Assembly (NCBI RefSeq): GCF_946478805.1
Contig: NZ_CAMLDC010000004.1
Coordinates: 210,463 to 274,462, forward strand
Source: an uncultured Fluviicola sp.
Lineage (GTDB): Bacteria > Bacteroidota > Bacteroidia > Flavobacteriales > Crocinitomicaceae
DNA length: 64,000 nt
Direction of reading: 5' to 3'
Part shown: positions 43,562 through 51,159 of the stretch, one piece after another
How positions within the stretch are numbered: the stretch's first letter is position 1
How the letters are laid out: each line of letters begins with the position of its first letter
Position numbers and translations under genes: made by a program
The notes under the pieces: model-generated
Seen by the model: the letters and a program-made list of their open reading frames with translations, nothing else
What the model was told of the DNA's origin: nothing
Database searches by the model: none

Positions 43562-43634
43562 GACATTAGACAAAAAGACTAAAGACAAAGGACACAAAAA
43601 GTCTGTGGTCTTTAGTCTTAAGTCTTTAATCTCA
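43562..43634 (+). promoter_or_regulatory. Long hairpin between atpD and atpC
   Basis: A perfect 12-bp core stem AAGACTAAAGAC (43575-43586) with 43608-43619, extended by an imperfect outer stem from 43562 to 43634 made of repeated AGAC/GTCT words. It ends 6 nt before the atpC ATG and could hide the ribosome site or attenuate transcription. Confidence 0.65.
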
Positions 43635-43639
43635 AGAAT

Positions 43640-43927
43640 ATGCAATTAGAAATTATCACTCCGGAAACTTTAATCTACAAAGGTGAAGCAAGTGCGGTTC
43701 AATTTCCCGGATTAGACGGATCATTCCAGGTACTGAACAACCATGCTCCGATTATCTCCGGGTTAAGCGCAGGAACAATCAAAGTGGACCTGGTGGAAGC
43801 TTTTAAGGTTACCCCAAAAACAAATCCGAACATTACTGCTGAAAACCATGGTAAAATCATCCATGTTGCAATCAAAGGTGGTGTTGTGGAAATGCAAAAC
43901 AATAAAATTATCGTATTAGCTGAATAA
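43640..43927 (+). CDS. atpC: F1F0 ATP synthase subunit epsilon
   Basis: 95 aa, covering only the N-terminal beta-sandwich (MQLEIITPETLIYKGEA, then FPGLDGSFQVLNNHAPIIS and GVVEMQNNKIIVLAE). The C-terminal two-helix inhibitory domain of E. coli epsilon is absent, which is common in this phylum, so epsilon-type inhibition by that domain should not occur. It is the second gene of the atpD unit and is followed by a strong terminator. Confidence 0.95.
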   Translation: MQLEIITPETLIYKGEASAVQFPGLDGSFQVLNNHAPIISGLSAGTIKVDLVEAFKVTPKTNPNITAENHGKIIHVAIKGGVVEMQNNKIIVLAE

Positions 43928-43950
43928 TACGTAGTAATAAACCGAAAAAG

Positions 43951-43979
43951 AGGGCTCGCCAAAGCGAGTCCTTTTTTTG
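43951..43979 (+). terminator. Terminator of atpDC
   Basis: AGGGCTCGC / GCGAGTCCT stem (one G-T pair) around CAAA, followed by seven T. The T run also supplies the -33 TTTG of the next promoter. Confidence 0.9.
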
Positions 43980-44007
43980 TTAAGGTCTGTTATAAAACGT
44001 ATTTTTG
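43976..44007 (+). promoter_or_regulatory. Promoter of the uppS-bamA-ompH operon
   Basis: TTTG (43976-43979), 20 nt, TATTTTTG (44000-44007). The start codon of uppS is 42 nt further. The -33 element overlaps the preceding terminator's T tract. Confidence 0.75.
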
Positions 44008-44049
44008 CACCAATACATAAGATTCTTTAATTATTTTCGTTCTGTAATC

Positions 44050-44787
44050 ATGAATCTGCAGGATCAAATAGATTTGACAAACGTTCCGAAGCACATTGCT
44101 ATCATTATGGATGGGAATGGACGCTGGGCTAAAAAACAAGGGCAAGAGCGCCTATACGGTCACTCATTCGGAGTAGACTCGGTTCGTGCTTCCCTGACGG
44201 CATGTAAAAATATCGGGATCAAATTTATAACCATGTATGCTTTCTCCACCGAGAACTGGAGCAGGCCCCAGGACGAGGTAGAAGGATTGATGAACTTGCT
44301 GGTTTATACCATTGCAAACGAAGTAAATGAATTGAATGCTCAGAATGTTCGCTTATTGAGTATCGGCGATACCGACGGATTACCGGAAGATTGTCAGAAC
44401 GAATTATTCAATGCAATTGAATCAACCAAAAATAATACAGGAGTAAATCTCGTTATTGCACTAAATTATAGTTCAAGATGGGAAATCGCTGAAACATTTA
44501 AAGAATTGGCGGCTCAAGTGAAAGAAGGTAACCTCGAACTGTCAGCAATAACACCCGAGTTGATTTCTGCTACGTTGTCGACTAAAAACATTCCTGATCC
44601 CGAGTTACTGATCCGGACAAGCGGTGAACAACGTTTGAGTAACTTCTTGCTTTGGCAGGCAGCTTACAGCGAATTTTATTTCACCCCTGTTTTGTGGCCA
44701 GATTTTCGCGAAGAGGATCTATACAAAGCAGTTCTTGATTATCAGTCAAGAGAAAGACGTTTCGGAATGGTATCCGAGCAATTATAA
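44050..44787 (+). CDS. uppS: Isoprenyl (undecaprenyl) diphosphate synthase
   Basis: 245 aa from the ATG at 44050; the longer frame from a TTG at 44005 overlaps the promoter and is rejected. Motifs: IAIIMDGNGRW with catalytic D21, GHSFGVDSVR, YAFSTENWSRP, ALNYSSRWEI and the closing L-L-I-R-T-S-G-E-Q-R-L-S-N. It makes the C55 lipid carrier for cell-wall and surface polymers. The bamA ATG follows after 8 bases. Confidence 0.97.
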   Translation: MNLQDQIDLTNVPKHIAIIMDGNGRWAKKQGQERLYGHSFGVDSVRASLTACKNIGIKFITMYAFSTENWSRPQDEVEGLMNLLVYTIANEVNELNAQNVRLLSIGDTDGLPEDCQNELFNAIESTKNNTGVNLVIALNYSSRWEIAETFKELAAQVKEGNLELSAITPELISATLSTKNIPDPELLIRTSGEQRLSNFLLWQAAYSEFYFTPVLWPDFREEDLYKAVLDYQSRERRFGMVSEQL

Positions 44788-44795
44788 CATATTCT

Positions 44796-47402
44796 ATGAA
44801 AAAATCCCTATCAATTTTATTTCTTACGTGCGCCCTATCGTCTTTTGGACAAATCGATCCAACAGATTCAACAGGTGTAAACAATACTATCGATAAAGGG
44901 GATTCCACCAAATCAACCGCCACTACAATCGGTGGAGGTTTGGATTTCAACTACGCAAAAGCAGAAAAGTACATATTAGGGCCTATTCGTATCGATGGTG
45001 CCGACAATTTCGACCCACAAGCAATTAAACTGATTGCAGGATTGAAACAAGGAGAAAGCATCACCATCCCTTCAGATCGCATCAGCAATGCGATTAAAAA
45101 CCTATGGAATGAGGGTTTGTTCTCCCAAATCACAATTGAAGCCGAAAAGGAAGTAGCCGGAGTTATTTACCTGGTCATAAAACTGACACCCCGACCAAAA
45201 CTTTCCCGCTTCCGATTTACCGGTGTTTCAAAAAGAGAAGTTGATAAGATCCGGGAAGAAATTGATCTGTCGTCCGGGCAGACCATCACTGAGAACCTAT
45301 TATTCAAAACCAAAAATAAGATTCGTGGTTACTTTCTTGAAAAAGGATTTAACAATGCCCAGATCACCATCACGCAAATTCAGGACACCCTGATCAACAA
45401 CTCCGAAATATTCTTTATCGATATCGACAAAGGAAAGAAAGTTAAGATCAAACATATCATCTTTGACGGAAACACCTCTGTGGCTCCATGGAAATTGCGC
45501 AAAGTCATGAAGGATACCAAAAGAAGATCCATCATGCGTGTTTTCAAACGTTCCAAATTCAATCAAACGGCTTATGGAAGGGATAAGGAGGCCGTTTTGG
45601 ACAAATTCAGGGCAGTTGGTCTGAGAGACGTTCAATTCACTACGGATTCGGTCTATAAGATCAACAGTCGAAACATCGGCATTTACCTGAAAGTGGAAGA
45701 AGGCCAGAAATATTACTTCGGTGACATTTCATGGATCGGGAACACGAAATTCAGCTCAGGAGTTTTAGATACCGTTTTGGGAATCAAATACGGTGATATT
45801 TATGACAAGCCGCTATTGGAGCAACGTCTGAAACAAAGTCCGGACGGAAGAGATATCACCTCCCTTTACATGGACAGAGGATATTTGTTCTTCCACTTGG
45901 AACCGGTAGAAACGGGTGTTAAAGACAATCATATCAATTATGAAATGCGTCTTATTGAAGGAAAAGAAGCACGTGTTAAAAATGTGATCATTAAGGGTAA
46001 CTACAAGACAAACGAACACGTAATCCGTCGTGAGATCCGTACAAAACCAGGCGACTTGTTCAGCCGGAACGACATTATCCGTACTCAACGTGAATTAGCT
46101 CAATTGGGTTATTTCAATGAGCAAGGATTCCAGGTAAACCCAATCCCGAATCCGCAAGACGGAACAGTTGATATCGAATACGTGGTAGAAGAAAAATCTG
46201 CGGATCAGATCGAACTTTCAGGTGGATATGGTGCCGGGCGGATCATCGGAACACTTGGATTGACTTTCAGCAATTTCTCAGTTAAAAATATTTTCAAGCC
46301 AAATTCGTGGAGCCCGCTTCCAACAGGAGATGGACAACGACTTTCAATCCGTGCGCAAACAAACGGAAGAATCTATCAAGGATATAACTTCTCTTTCACC
46401 GAGCCCTGGTTAGGTGGAAAGAAACCGAATTCATTTACGTTCTATCTGAATCACACTTCTTTTTCATCCAGTTTGACACTGAAGAAACGCGCTCCCAATT
46501 ACTCCGGAGTAGGAATAACAGGAATGGGTATCGGATTGGGAAGACGTAAAAAATTCCCGGATGATTATTTCAGTGCATACTATGAATTGGCTTATCAATA
46601 TTACGATGTACGCAACTATTCATCTTTGTTCCCAAGTTTCAACGACGGGTATGCGAACGATATCAGTTTGAAATATGCTTTGCAGCGAAACTCGATCAAC
46701 TCCCCTATTTATCCTACGGAAGGGTCTAAAATTTCATTCACAGCAAAAGGAACGCTTCCCTATTCTTTATTAGATGGGAAAAAAGATTTCAGCACTATGT
46801 CTGCTCAGGAAACATTCAAATACCTGGAGTATTACAAATTGAAATTTACGTTTGAATATTATTTGCCATTGACACCAAATAAAAAACTGGTTTTGATGCC
46901 ACGTATCGGATTCGGTTATATGGGTGCTTACAACAAAGCGAAAGGATTGACTCCATTTGAGCGATTCAACTTGGGAGGTAGTGGGCTTTCCGGTGTAAAC
47001 CAATTCGGAGGCCGTGAGATCATTGCCTTGAGAGGTTACGACGATAATGCCTTGTCCTCCAATGGTGGAGATCCGATCATTGCGAAATACACCATGGAAT
47101 TACGTTACCCGATTTCCCTGAATCCACAAGCTACATTCTTTGTATTGGCATTTGCAGAAGCAGGAAACACATTTACAAGTTTCAAAACCTTTAATCCTTT
47201 CAATGTGAAACGAAGTGTTGGTGCCGGTGTACGTATCTTCCTCCCGATGTTCGGTATGCTTGGATTGGATTACGGTTGGGGCTTCGACAAATTGGACAAG
47301 CACTCTTCCGGTTATGGTGGATCAATCGATCAATCTATCGATTCGAAAGGTTTCTTCCCTAAATTCACATTCACCATCGGTATGAATCTTGGTGAGCTAT
47401 AA
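44796..47402 (+). CDS. bamA: Outer membrane protein assembly factor BamA
   Basis: 868 aa. Signal peptide, a Thr/Ser-rich stretch, then five POTRA-like repeats (about 60-440; for example GPIRIDGADNFDPQAIKLIAGLKQG and VKNVIIKGNYKTNEHVIRREI), then a 16-strand barrel with loop motifs such as GGSGLSGVNQFGGRE-type sequence and a C-terminal strand FTFTIGMNLGEL. It inserts beta-barrel proteins into the outer membrane. Followed 9 bases later by Skp-like chaperone genes. Confidence 0.96.
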   Translation: MKKSLSILFLTCALSSFGQIDPTDSTGVNNTIDKGDSTKSTATTIGGGLDFNYAKAEKYILGPIRIDGADNFDPQAIKLIAGLKQGESITIPSDRISNAIKNLWNEGLFSQITIEAEKEVAGVIYLVIKLTPRPKLSRFRFTGVSKREVDKIREEIDLSSGQTITENLLFKTKNKIRGYFLEKGFNNAQITITQIQDTLINNSEIFFIDIDKGKKVKIKHIIFDGNTSVAPWKLRKVMKDTKRRSIMRVFKRSKFNQTAYGRDKEAVLDKFRAVGLRDVQFTTDSVYKINSRNIGIYLKVEEGQKYYFGDISWIGNTKFSSGVLDTVLGIKYGDIYDKPLLEQRLKQSPDGRDITSLYMDRGYLFFHLEPVETGVKDNHINYEMRLIEGKEARVKNVIIKGNYKTNEHVIRREIRTKPGDLFSRNDIIRTQRELAQLGYFNEQGFQVNPIPNPQDGTVDIEYVVEEKSADQIELSGGYGAGRIIGTLGLTFSNFSVKNIFKPNSWSPLPTGDGQRLSIRAQTNGRIYQGYNFSFTEPWLGGKKPNSFTFYLNHTSFSSSLTLKKRAPNYSGVGITGMGIGLGRRKKFPDDYFSAYYELAYQYYDVRNYSSLFPSFNDGYANDISLKYALQRNSINSPIYPTEGSKISFTAKGTLPYSLLDGKKDFSTMSAQETFKYLEYYKLKFTFEYYLPLTPNKKLVLMPRIGFGYMGAYNKAKGLTPFERFNLGGSGLSGVNQFGGREIIALRGYDDNALSSNGGDPIIAKYTMELRYPISLNPQATFFVLAFAEAGNTFTSFKTFNPFNVKRSVGAGVRIFLPMFGMLGLDYGWGFDKLDKHSSGYGGSIDQSIDSKGFFPKFTFTIGMNLGEL

Positions 47403-47444
47403 ACAATAAAAATGTTATCTTCGTCGTTCTTTCAAATTTCGCCT

Positions 47445-47963
47445 ATGAAAACTCTGGTTCTATCTTTCTTAATGGTCTTTGGCATGACCTTTGTCAGTTC
47501 CGCTCAAAAGTACGGCTATATCGACTCCGAATTCATTTTGGGTAAGATGCCCGAATACAAAGAAGCTAAGGAGCGTTTAGACAAATTAGCCGAACGTTGG
47601 ACTAAAGAAATTGAGGAGCGTTATGAAATGATCAAAAAGAAAAAGGAGAATTTTCTAAGAGAAGAAAGTTTATTACCTAGCGAAGAGAAAACGAAACGTG
47701 AAGCGGAAATTGAAACATTGGAATCTGAAGCTATGCAAATGCAACAAACACGCTTTGGAGTTGCTGGAGATTATTTCCAGAAAAGACAAGAATTAATCAA
47801 ACCCATTCAGGATAGAGTTTATGAAGCAATGCAAACAGTTGCCTCAAAACGAAATTATAGTTTTATCTTTGACAAGTCAAATCAAAGTAACCTGGTCTAC
47901 GCCGATAGCAAATTCGATCTAAGTGACGAGGTTCTTCGAGAAATGGGTGTCAGCACCAAATAG
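47445..47963 (+). CDS. OmpH/Skp family periplasmic chaperone (1)
   Basis: 172 aa from the ATG at 47445, which gives the signal peptide MKTLVLSFLMVFGMTFVSSAQ; a start 33 bases upstream would put a hydrophilic extension in front. After KYGYIDSEFILGKMPEY comes a long charged helical hairpin (about 40-130) and the closing YSFIFDKSNQSNLVYAD strand typical of the family. It carries unfolded outer-membrane proteins to BamA. A possible TATCTTCG -7 box at 47416-47423 could add a local promoter. Confidence 0.92.
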   Translation: MKTLVLSFLMVFGMTFVSSAQKYGYIDSEFILGKMPEYKEAKERLDKLAERWTKEIEERYEMIKKKKENFLREESLLPSEEKTKREAEIETLESEAMQMQQTRFGVAGDYFQKRQELIKPIQDRVYEAMQTVASKRNYSFIFDKSNQSNLVYADSKFDLSDEVLREMGVSTK

Positions 47964-47987
47964 TAAATTGATAACTAAAAAACAAAA

Positions 47988-48512
47988 ATGAAAAAAATCC
48001 TATTTGCCCTAGCACTAACTGTATGTGCAATCGCAACTACACAAGCTCAAACAAGGATTGCGCATGTGAGATCTCAAGTATTATTGGATACAATGCCATC
48101 CAGAAAAGCTGCTATTAAAGAAATCAAAGATATCGAAGCAGCAGGTTTGAAAGAGTTGAAAGATGCGGATAGCGCTGTTCAAGTTGCTTATGTTAAGTAT
48201 CAAAAAGATGCTCCGGGAATGTCTGAAACGGTAAGACAATACGAAGAAAACCGTATTCGTCGTATGCAACAGAACCTGGAAGAGCGTCAACAACAAATTG
48301 ATGCTCAATTGCAATCAATGACACAAGAAATGAATGTAGTTATTCTTGATCGTGTTAAGAAAGCAGTGAACCTGGTTGCGACAGCTAAGAAATTCAATTA
48401 CATCATTGATGAAAGCACAACACTTTATTCAGCCGGTGGAATCGATGTAACGAACGATGTGATCGTAGAGTTGTTGAAACTGGAAGCAGAAGCTAAGAAA
48501 ACAGGTAAATAA
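47988..48512 (+). CDS. OmpH/Skp family periplasmic chaperone (2)
   Basis: 174 aa with signal peptide (ends TTQAQ), the family start TRIAHVRSQVLLDTMP, a long helical hairpin rich in Gln and Arg (NRIRRMQQNLEERQQQIDAQ) and the closing FNYIIDESTTLYSAGG. It differs from copy 1 in the helical tentacles, which bind client proteins, so the pair may cover different clients. Terminated by a perfect 30-nt palindrome. Confidence 0.92.
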   Translation: MKKILFALALTVCAIATTQAQTRIAHVRSQVLLDTMPSRKAAIKEIKDIEAAGLKELKDADSAVQVAYVKYQKDAPGMSETVRQYEENRIRRMQQNLEERQQQIDAQLQSMTQEMNVVILDRVKKAVNLVATAKKFNYIIDESTTLYSAGGIDVTNDVIVELLKLEAEAKKTGK

Positions 48513-48530
48513 TACCTTTCATAAATTTAA

Positions 48531-48563
48531 AAACGGGGTGTAAAATTTTACACCCCGTTTTTA
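48531..48563 (+). terminator. Terminator after the second ompH
   Basis: Perfect 15-bp arms AAACGGGGTGTAAAA (48531-48545) and its complement (48546-48560), then a T tract. Confidence 0.9.
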
Positions 48564-48574
48564 TTTAACACACT

Positions 48575-48594
48575 TTAATTACCATGGTAATTAA
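48575..48594 (+). promoter_or_regulatory. 20-bp perfect palindrome in the -33 region of the dioxygenase promoter
   Basis: TTAATTACCATGGTAATTAA is a perfect dyad of even length. It ends 8 bp before the -7 box at 48603, so a dimeric regulator bound here would cover the -33 contact. No TTG is present at the -33 position, which fits a promoter that depends on a regulator. Confidence 0.55.
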
Positions 48595-48602
48595 TAAGAT
48601 CG

Positions 48603-48610
48603 TATCTTTG
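48603..48610 (+). promoter_or_regulatory. -7 promoter element (TATCTTTG) of the dioxygenase gene
   Basis: Perfect TAnnTTTG box with 4 nt to the ATG at 48615; transcript predicted to be leaderless. Confidence 0.6.
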
Positions 48611-48614
48611 TAAG

Positions 48615-49493
48615 ATGAAACGCCAATCATTTGTAAAAGGTATGTTAGGATTTGCAGCACTTGGTGGATTGACTTCTGTTAGTTCACTCGGAAAACTATT
48701 AAAGGAAGAGGATTATTCCTATCCTGTGATATTCATTGGTCATGGATCTCCCATGAATGGAATCGAAGACAATCATTTTTCCAGGCAATGGAGAAATGAA
48801 GTGCAGCATCTTCCAGATCCGAAAGTCGTCCTGGTGATTTCTGCACATTGGTTAACGAACGGAACCTATGTTACAGCTATGGAAAAACCTCAAACCATTC
48901 ACGATTTCGGAGGTTTCCCGGACGAATTGTTTGCCGTTCAATATCCTGCACCCGGAAGTCCTGAATGGGCGCAACAGACAAAAGAACTGGTGAAAAGTAC
49001 CACTGTCGAACTGGATCATGAATGGGGTTTGGATCACGGCACCTGGACAGTTGTACGACATATGTATCCGAATGCTGAGATTCCTGTCATCCAACTTTCC
49101 ATCGACTACAACAAACCGGCAGCATACCATTATGCGTTGGCACAGGAATTAAAATCCCTTCGCAAAAAAGGTGTACTGATTATCGGAAGTGGTAATATGG
49201 TCCATAACCTGAGAATGGTGGCTTGGGATCAACTGAATACTCCCAATTATGGGTATGACTGGGCGATTGAAGCAAATGAAACATTCAATAAACACCTCAT
49301 CGATCGAAATCACCAGGCATTGATCGATTACAACAAATTGGGGCAGTTCGCCCAATTGGCGATTCCAACTCCGGACCATTATTTTCCGCTCATCTACAGT
49401 TTAGGACTCTCCAATGAGAAAGATGAGATTACAATATTCAACAACGAATTGGTTGGCGGATCCCTGAACATGACTTCCGTCCGATTTGGGTAA
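48615..49493 (+). CDS. ygiD: YgiD/LigB-type extradiol ring-cleavage dioxygenase
   Basis: 292 aa. The 4,5-DOPA dioxygenase group is recognised from IGHGSPMNGI (H43), ISAHWLT, IHDFGGFP, GLDHGTW and PTPDHYFPL, which together supply the metal-binding His residues. The first 30 residues form a signal-like segment, RQSFVKGMLGFAALGG, similar to Bacteroidota Tat leaders (RR-x-F-L-K-G) but with Gln in place of the second Arg. It lies between the ompH pair and murI, where related genomes often have no such gene, and has its own promoter and a candidate operator. Substrate unknown; probably a catechol. Confidence 0.9.
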   Translation: MKRQSFVKGMLGFAALGGLTSVSSLGKLLKEEDYSYPVIFIGHGSPMNGIEDNHFSRQWRNEVQHLPDPKVVLVISAHWLTNGTYVTAMEKPQTIHDFGGFPDELFAVQYPAPGSPEWAQQTKELVKSTTVELDHEWGLDHGTWTVVRHMYPNAEIPVIQLSIDYNKPAAYHYALAQELKSLRKKGVLIIGSGNMVHNLRMVAWDQLNTPNYGYDWAIEANETFNKHLIDRNHQALIDYNKLGQFAQLAIPTPDHYFPLIYSLGLSNEKDEITIFNNELVGGSLNMTSVRFG

Positions 49494-49516
49494 AACAGAA
49501 CGATTGTGTACATTTG
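49485..49516 (+). promoter_or_regulatory. Promoter of murI
   Basis: TTTG (49485-49488, inside the end of the dioxygenase gene), 20 nt, TACATTTG (49509-49516), then 4 nt to the ATG at 49521. Confidence 0.7.
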
Positions 49517-49520
49517 ATGC

Positions 49521-50348
49521 ATGTCAGTGAATGGTCCTATTGGTGTTTTCGATTCCGGATACGGTGGCTTAACCGTTCTGAAGGAAATTCGGGAAAAACT
49601 ACCTGAATACGATTTTCTTTATCTTGGGGATAATGCCAGGGCACCTTACGGATCAAGGAGCTTTGAGGTCATCTATGAATATACCTGGCAAGCCGTTCAG
49701 GCACTGTTTGACAGAGGATGCTCCATTGTCATATTGGCTTGTAACACGGCATCTGCAAAAGCATTACGCAATATCCAGCGAATCAAACTTCCCGAATTAC
49801 ATCCCGACAAACGCGTTTTGGGAGTCATCAGACCGAGTACCGAAGAGTTGGACAAACACACCAAGACAAAACATGTAGGTGTTTTGGCAACGGAAGGAAC
49901 AATTCGTTCGAACAGTTACCAGATCGAACTTGCCAAATTTGCTCCGGACCTCATTGTCAACCAACATGCTTGCCCGATGTGGGTTCCTTTGGTTGAAAAC
50001 AATCAATTTGATACTCCCGGAGGAATTTACTTCATTCAAAACGATCTGATCCAGCTCCTTGAAAAAGACCCTAAGATCGATACGATCTTATTGGCCTGTA
50101 CACACTATCCTATTTTACAGGAACAACTGCAACGCTTGTTGCCTGAACACATCGAAGTATTAGCACAGGGGAAAATAGTAGCAGAGAGCCTGGCGGATTA
50201 TTTATTTCGTCATCCGGAACTGGCCGATAAATGCACCAAAACGGGTTCAGTGAAATACCTGACCACAGAAAGTGCCAAAGATTTCAGCGAAAAGGCTTCC
50301 TTGCTGATGAATATCGAAATACAGGCTGAACACTTAACGTTACATTAA
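49521..50348 (+). CDS. murI: Glutamate racemase
   Basis: 275 aa. Makes D-glutamate for peptidoglycan. The two catalytic cysteines are in VILACNTASAKALR and LLACTHYPIL, and the start PIGVFDSGYGGLTVLKEI carries the conserved Asp and Ser. In Bacteroidota it usually follows the ompH pair, and it does so here with the dioxygenase gene inserted between. It has a complete promoter with a 4-nt spacing to the start codon. Confidence 0.97.
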   Translation: MSVNGPIGVFDSGYGGLTVLKEIREKLPEYDFLYLGDNARAPYGSRSFEVIYEYTWQAVQALFDRGCSIVILACNTASAKALRNIQRIKLPELHPDKRVLGVIRPSTEELDKHTKTKHVGVLATEGTIRSNSYQIELAKFAPDLIVNQHACPMWVPLVENNQFDTPGGIYFIQNDLIQLLEKDPKIDTILLACTHYPILQEQLQRLLPEHIEVLAQGKIVAESLADYLFRHPELADKCTKTGSVKYLTTESAKDFSEKASLLMNIEIQAEHLTLH

Positions 50349-50358
50349 ACCGAATTCC

Positions 50359-51159
50359 TTGACTTTAGAAATAATCGGATATTTTTTAGCCCTTTTTGTG
50401 GGACTTGTACTTGGAACTCTCGGAGGGGGTGGTTCCATTCTTGCCGTTCCGATCCTGGTTGTTTTTTTTCAGATGCAGCCTCAAAATGCAACTGTCTACT
50501 CCTTATTTATTGTAGGGGTTACGTCCCTATTCGGAGCTGTTCAACATTTCAAATCCAAATTGATCCATCCAAAAAATGCTTTATTGTTTGGAATTCCGGC
50601 TGTAATCAGTATTTCGTTAACCCGTTTACTAATTGTCCCGATCATACCCGAAATCATTCAATTGGGTGAACAAATCGTCTTCAAGAAAGATACTTTTATC
50701 ATGTCCCTATTCGCAATCCTGATGATTCTTGCATCTATCCCCATGATCAAAGGTCAAAAAGAACTTTCTTCGGGCAAAAAGAACAGACCTATCATTCTTG
50801 TTATTTTCGGACTTCTTATTGGATTCATCAGTGGTTTGGTTGGCGCCGGTGGTGGATTCATGATTATTCCATCCCTTTCGATTTTCATGAAAGTTCCTAT
50901 CAAGAATGCCATCGCGACATCTATTGTCATTATTGCAATCAATTCCCTAAGCGGATTTACAGCAGAGTTATTCACTCCCCATCTAAAACTGAATTGGGTG
51001 ATTCTCCTCGGTTTTACCTTGATTGCAACAGCAGGATTAATCGTCGGATTAAAACTCAATCACAAGATCCAGTCTGCCAATCTGAAAAAAGGGTTCGGGA
51101 TCTTTGTCCTTCTGATCGGAATTTCGATTTTAGCAATGGAGATCATCTACGGCCATTAA
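50359..51159 (+). CDS. TauE/SafE family sulfite/sulfonate exporter
   Basis: 266 aa with about eight membrane helices in two homologous halves. Each half starts with the family motif: GLVLGTLGGGGSILAVPIL near 16-34 and GFISGLVGAGGGFMIIPSL near 155-173. The TTG start is used because the first half-motif needs the upstream residues and no ATG precedes it; it lies 10 nt after murI, so the genes are probably co-transcribed. It exports a small sulfur or organic anion. The 3' end overlaps the convergent gene by 4 bases. Confidence 0.88.
   Translation: MTLEIIGYFLALFVGLVLGTLGGGGSILAVPILVVFFQMQPQNATVYSLFIVGVTSLFGAVQHFKSKLIHPKNALLFGIPAVISISLTRLLIVPIIPEIIQLGEQIVFKKDTFIMSLFAILMILASIPMIKGQKELSSGKKNRPIILVIFGLLIGFISGLVGAGGGFMIIPSLSIFMKVPIKNAIATSIVIIAINSLSGFTAELFTPHLKLNWVILLGFTLIATAGLIVGLKLNHKIQSANLKKGFGIFVLLIGISILAMEIIYGH

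Noticed and set aside
44005..44049. Upstream TTG start for uppS
   Set aside because: It lies within the -7 promoter element and adds residues not expected before the conserved MDGNGRW region.
50512..50530. GTAGGGGTTACGTCCCTA, similar to the GTAGGG palindromes
   Set aside because: It lies inside the TauE/SafE coding sequence in a conserved helix, pairs over only about five bases at the ends and is best explained as coincidence.
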